Shown here in pieces: positions 62,216-64,000 of a stretch of 64,000 nucleotides of DNA. The first letter of the stretch is position 1. The number at the start of each line of letters is the position of its first letter. A program made the translations under genes and the position numbers. This stretch comes from Rhodobacter sp. (GTDB lineage Bacteria; Pseudomonadota; Alphaproteobacteria; Rhodobacterales; Rhodobacteraceae), in the NCBI GenBank assembly GCA_027484985.1, contig JAIXRW010000010.1, forward strand, positions 84,109 through 148,108, written 5' to 3'. Under the pieces are notes generated by a model that was given only the letters and a program-made list of their open reading frames with translations, did no database searches and was not told the DNA's origin.

Positions 62216-63519
62216 ACAGCTTCTCCAACTTGCGCGCGCATTTCGCGGACCAGCCCCGCCAGTCCGTCCATTCGCAACCGGAAATTCAGACCGTCAGTGC
62301 CTATGTCGACCCGTTCGACCAGCAGGGTCACGATGCGCGCCTGCTCAGCTGGGAAAAACTCGTCCCACAGCGGATCAAGCCGGGTCAGCGCTTCTCGTAC
62401 CTCAAGCTCGCTGATGGCGAAGTCTTTTGCGCGAGCCGCTTTCCAAGTGCCCGCCACAATCTCGGGCTGCCGAAACACGGCGCGCAACTGGGCGATGACG
62501 GCAGCTTCGATTTCACCCGCTGGCACCCGACCAATTGGACAAGAACCGGCACCATGCTTCAAAACAGTCTGGCTCACGTAGTAGCGGTACAGCCGCCCGC
62601 CCTTCCGGGTGTGGGTCGGTGAGAAAGCCGCGCCATCAGGTCCGTAGAGCAGTCCTCGCAGGAGCGCGGGAGTGTCGGCGCGGGTCCGGGCTGCGCGCTT
62701 GCGCGGGCTTTCCGTCAGGATTGCGTGGACCTGGTCCCACGTCTCCCTGTCGATGATTGACTCATGTTCGCCGGGATAGCTTGTGCCCTTGTGAACGGCC
62801 TCGCCTATGTAGACCCGGTTGTTCAGCATGCGGTAGATGAACTTCTTGTCGATCCGGTGGCCACGGCTGGTGGTGACGCCCCGTTCGGCCAGTTCGCGCG
62901 CCAGTTCGGTGCCCGAGCCGATCTCGATGAACCGGGCAAAGACCCAACGGACATGGGCCGCATCAACGGAGTTTTCGACCAGTTTCCGGTTTTTCACCTC
63001 ATACCCGAGGGGCGGACAGCCGCCCATCCACATGCCCTTCATTCGGCTGGCGCGGACTTTGTCTCTGATGCGTTCGGCCGTCACCTCGCGCTCGAACTGG
63101 GCGAAGGAGAGCAGGATATTCAGCGTCAGCCGCCCCATAGACGTCGTGGTGTTGAACGACTGCGTGACGCTGACAAAAGTCACGCCATTGCGGTCAAACA
63201 CCTCGACCAGCTTGGAAAAGTCCATCAGCGAGCGTGACAGGCGGTCGATCTTGTAGACCACCACCACGTCGACCAGCCCATCCTCGATGTCGGCCAGCAG
63301 CCGCTTCAGGCCGGGGCGTTCCAAGGTTCCGCCGGAAATGCCGCCATCGTCGTACTGATCGCGCACCAGCACCCAGCCCTCGGACCGTTGGCTGGTGATG
63401 TAGGATTCGCAAGCCTCGCGTTGGGCATGGAGGCTGTTGAACTCCTGCTCGAGCCCTTCCTCGGAGGATTTGCGGGTGTAAACCGCGCAACGCAGTTTGC
63501 GGACGACGGGTTTGTTCAT
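62212..63519 (-). CDS. Large serine recombinase
   Basis: This 435-aa site-specific recombinase has an N-terminal resolvase domain with the nucleophile Ser18 in Y-T-R-K-S, then R-x-x-R motif V-Y-K-I-D-R-L-S-R-S, and a recombinase domain starting near residue 165 (P-P-L-G-Y). A zinc-ribbon/coiled region follows with C-P-I-G-R-V-P. It is slightly shorter than typical phage-type serine integrases. The ATG at 63519 overlaps the stop of the DUF2924 gene. It probably moved this cassette or island. Confidence 0.9.
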   Translation of the reverse strand: MNKPVVRKLRCAVYTRKSSEEGLEQEFNSLHAQREACESYITSQRSEGWVLVRDQYDDGGISGGTLERPGLKRLLADIEDGLVDVVVVYKIDRLSRSLMDFSKLVEVFDRNGVTFVSVTQSFNTTTSMGRLTLNILLSFAQFEREVTAERIRDKVRASRMKGMWMGGCPPLGYEVKNRKLVENSVDAAHVRWVFARFIEIGSGTELARELAERGVTTSRGHRIDKKFIYRMLNNRVYIGEAVHKGTSYPGEHESIIDRETWDQVHAILTESPRKRAARTRADTPALLRGLLYGPDGAAFSPTHTRKGGRLYRYYVSQTVLKHGAGSCPIGRVPAGEIEAAVIAQLRAVFRQPEIVAGTWKAARAKDFAISELEVREALTRLDPLWDEFFPAEQARIVTLLVERVDIGTDGLNFRLRMDGLAGLVREMRAQVGEAV

Positions 63520-63881
63520 GCCGCCCTCCGATGGTTTTTCAGCCCGAAGAAGACCCAGCCGTTCCAGCGGGTGCCGGTGATGGCGCGGGCGATGGCCGAC
63601 AGCGATTGGTACGGCCGCCCCTGCCATTCGAACCCGTCCTGAGTAACGGTGACGATCTGCTCAACCCCCTGCCATTCGCGGATCAACCGCGTTCCCGCGA
63701 TGGGCTTCAGATCCGCCCGGATGCGGCGCGTGGTGATGTTGCCCCCGTCAAGCTGCTCGCCCAAGGCTTCCAGCCGTTTGATGGTTTCTGGCTTCAGCCC
63801 GCCATAGGCCAGTTCCTGGATGCGGTAGGCCAGTCGGCTTTCCAGATAGCGGCGATTGAAGGGCGGCGGTTCGGTTTCGAA
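63516..63881 (-). pseudogene. DUF2924 protein, 5' end removed by an IS66-family insertion
   Basis: The frame reads the DUF2924 core F-N-R-R-Y-L-E-S-R-L-A-Y-R-I-Q-E-L and ends with the typical W-N-G-W-V-F-F-G-L-K-N. Family similarity begins right at 63881, where the sequence changes to an IS66-type terminus. The native start and first residues are therefore missing, and translation would need a fortuitous start. DUF2924 commonly precedes this kind of recombinase. Its overlap with the recombinase start suggests that expression of the latter may also be affected. Confidence 0.75.
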
Positions 63882-64000
63882 GTAAGCGCTGTCCCGATCA
63901 CATTGTGACGGGGTAATTGCACGGGAGCAGGTCGTCGATCTGGCTCTGTTTGTGCCCTTTGACGATGGCGGTGAGCGTTGCTGACAGCCAGGCGTGGGGA
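63882..64000 (-). mobile_element. IS66-family insertion sequence, one end
   Basis: The end begins GTAAGCGCTGTCC, matching the GTAAGCG start of IS66-family terminal repeats. Inside it lies the 3' end of an IS66-type transposase gene. The other end and the 8-bp target duplication lie beyond the window. Confidence 0.8.
63898..64000 (-). CDS. IS66 transposase (TnpC-type), C-terminal fragment
   Basis: The last 33 codons are visible, reading H-A-W-L-S-A-T-L-T-A-I-V and I-D-D-L-L-P before the stop. This is the conserved C-terminal tail of IS66 transposases. The gene runs off the right edge. The usual Trp after L-P is a Cys here. Confidence 0.8.
   Translation of the reverse strand, partial: PHAWLSATLTAIVKGHKQSQIDDLLPCNYPVTM

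Larger units (their letters stand above)
52708..64000. mobile_element. Genomic island next to tRNA-Ser (right end outside window)
   Basis: From the tRNA 3' end to the window edge, codon third positions are less G/C-biased than in the flanking chromosome. Nearly all genes lie on -, and the content is accessory: a type I restriction-modification operon, a large serine recombinase cassette and an IS66-family end. No tRNA-derived direct repeat (attR) is present within the window, so the element continues beyond it or has lost its far end. No tyrosine integrase is visible here. Confidence 0.7.

Noticed and set aside
1..64000. CRISPR array or rRNA operon
   Set aside because: No regularly spaced direct repeats of 25-40 nt and no rRNA-like conserved blocks were seen.

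Overview
The window is high-GC DNA from an alphaproteobacterium, most likely a Rhodobacterales (Rhodobacter/Paracoccus-like) chromosome. The evidence is G/C-ending codons, a class I lysyl-tRNA synthetase, the YcjX/YcjF pair, a pth/rplY neighbourhood, and short intergenic repeats of the kind I associate with that group. The organism call is inference; no marker rRNA is present.

Layout. (1) 1-9.1 kb: a catabolic block for quaternary amines. A betainyl-CoA-type thioesterase (probably the C-terminal half of a fused carnitine dehydrogenase cut by the window edge), an SDR, an acyl-CoA dehydrogenase, an ADP-forming acyl-CoA ligase, a CaiD-like hydratase and a GMC (choline-dehydrogenase-like) oxidoreductase run on +. 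Choline-sulfatase betC faces them on -. (2) 9.2-19.0 kb: a CocE/NonD hydrolase, a complete peptide-type ABC importer (Tat-type binding protein, two permeases, fused double ATPase) and an alkaline-phosphatase-fold hydrolase on +, then a class II aldolase and an HSL-type esterase on -. (3) 19-32 kb: housekeeping and envelope genes (csp, ettA, nadD, dacB, TerB, lysK, a DUF4864-like protein, a large beta-helix protein, an FMN-binding protein and a SulP transporter). (4) 32-52 kb: acs overlapping adk, an MHS transporter with a large inserted domain, a response regulator, truA, ycjX-ycjF, a serine hydrolase, pth, a glycosyltransferase, rplY, an MFS exporter, lldD/marR (divergent), a trypsin-like protease, trpA, a VOC protein and ychF.

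(5) 52.6 kb to the end: tRNA-Ser(GCU) marks the border of a genomic island whose codon use is visibly less GC-biased. The island carries a tightly overlapping minus-strand operon: half-hsdS, hsdM, hsdS, an RNase H-like 154-aa protein, a Ser/Thr protein kinase, hsdR and a metallopeptidase. Behind it lies a DUF2924-recombinase-HTH cassette whose first gene is cut by an IS66-family element at the right edge.

The best candidate for an undescribed system is this type I restriction-modification operon with a kinase and an RNase H-like protein embedded by ATGA overlaps between hsdS and hsdR. An inverted repeat covers the Shine-Dalgarno sequence of its first gene. Other signals worth checking are an old imperfect tandem duplication of the ychF 3' end, two composite palindrome arrays, and a dispersed modular repeat that occurs at about nine intergenic sites, often as facing pairs.
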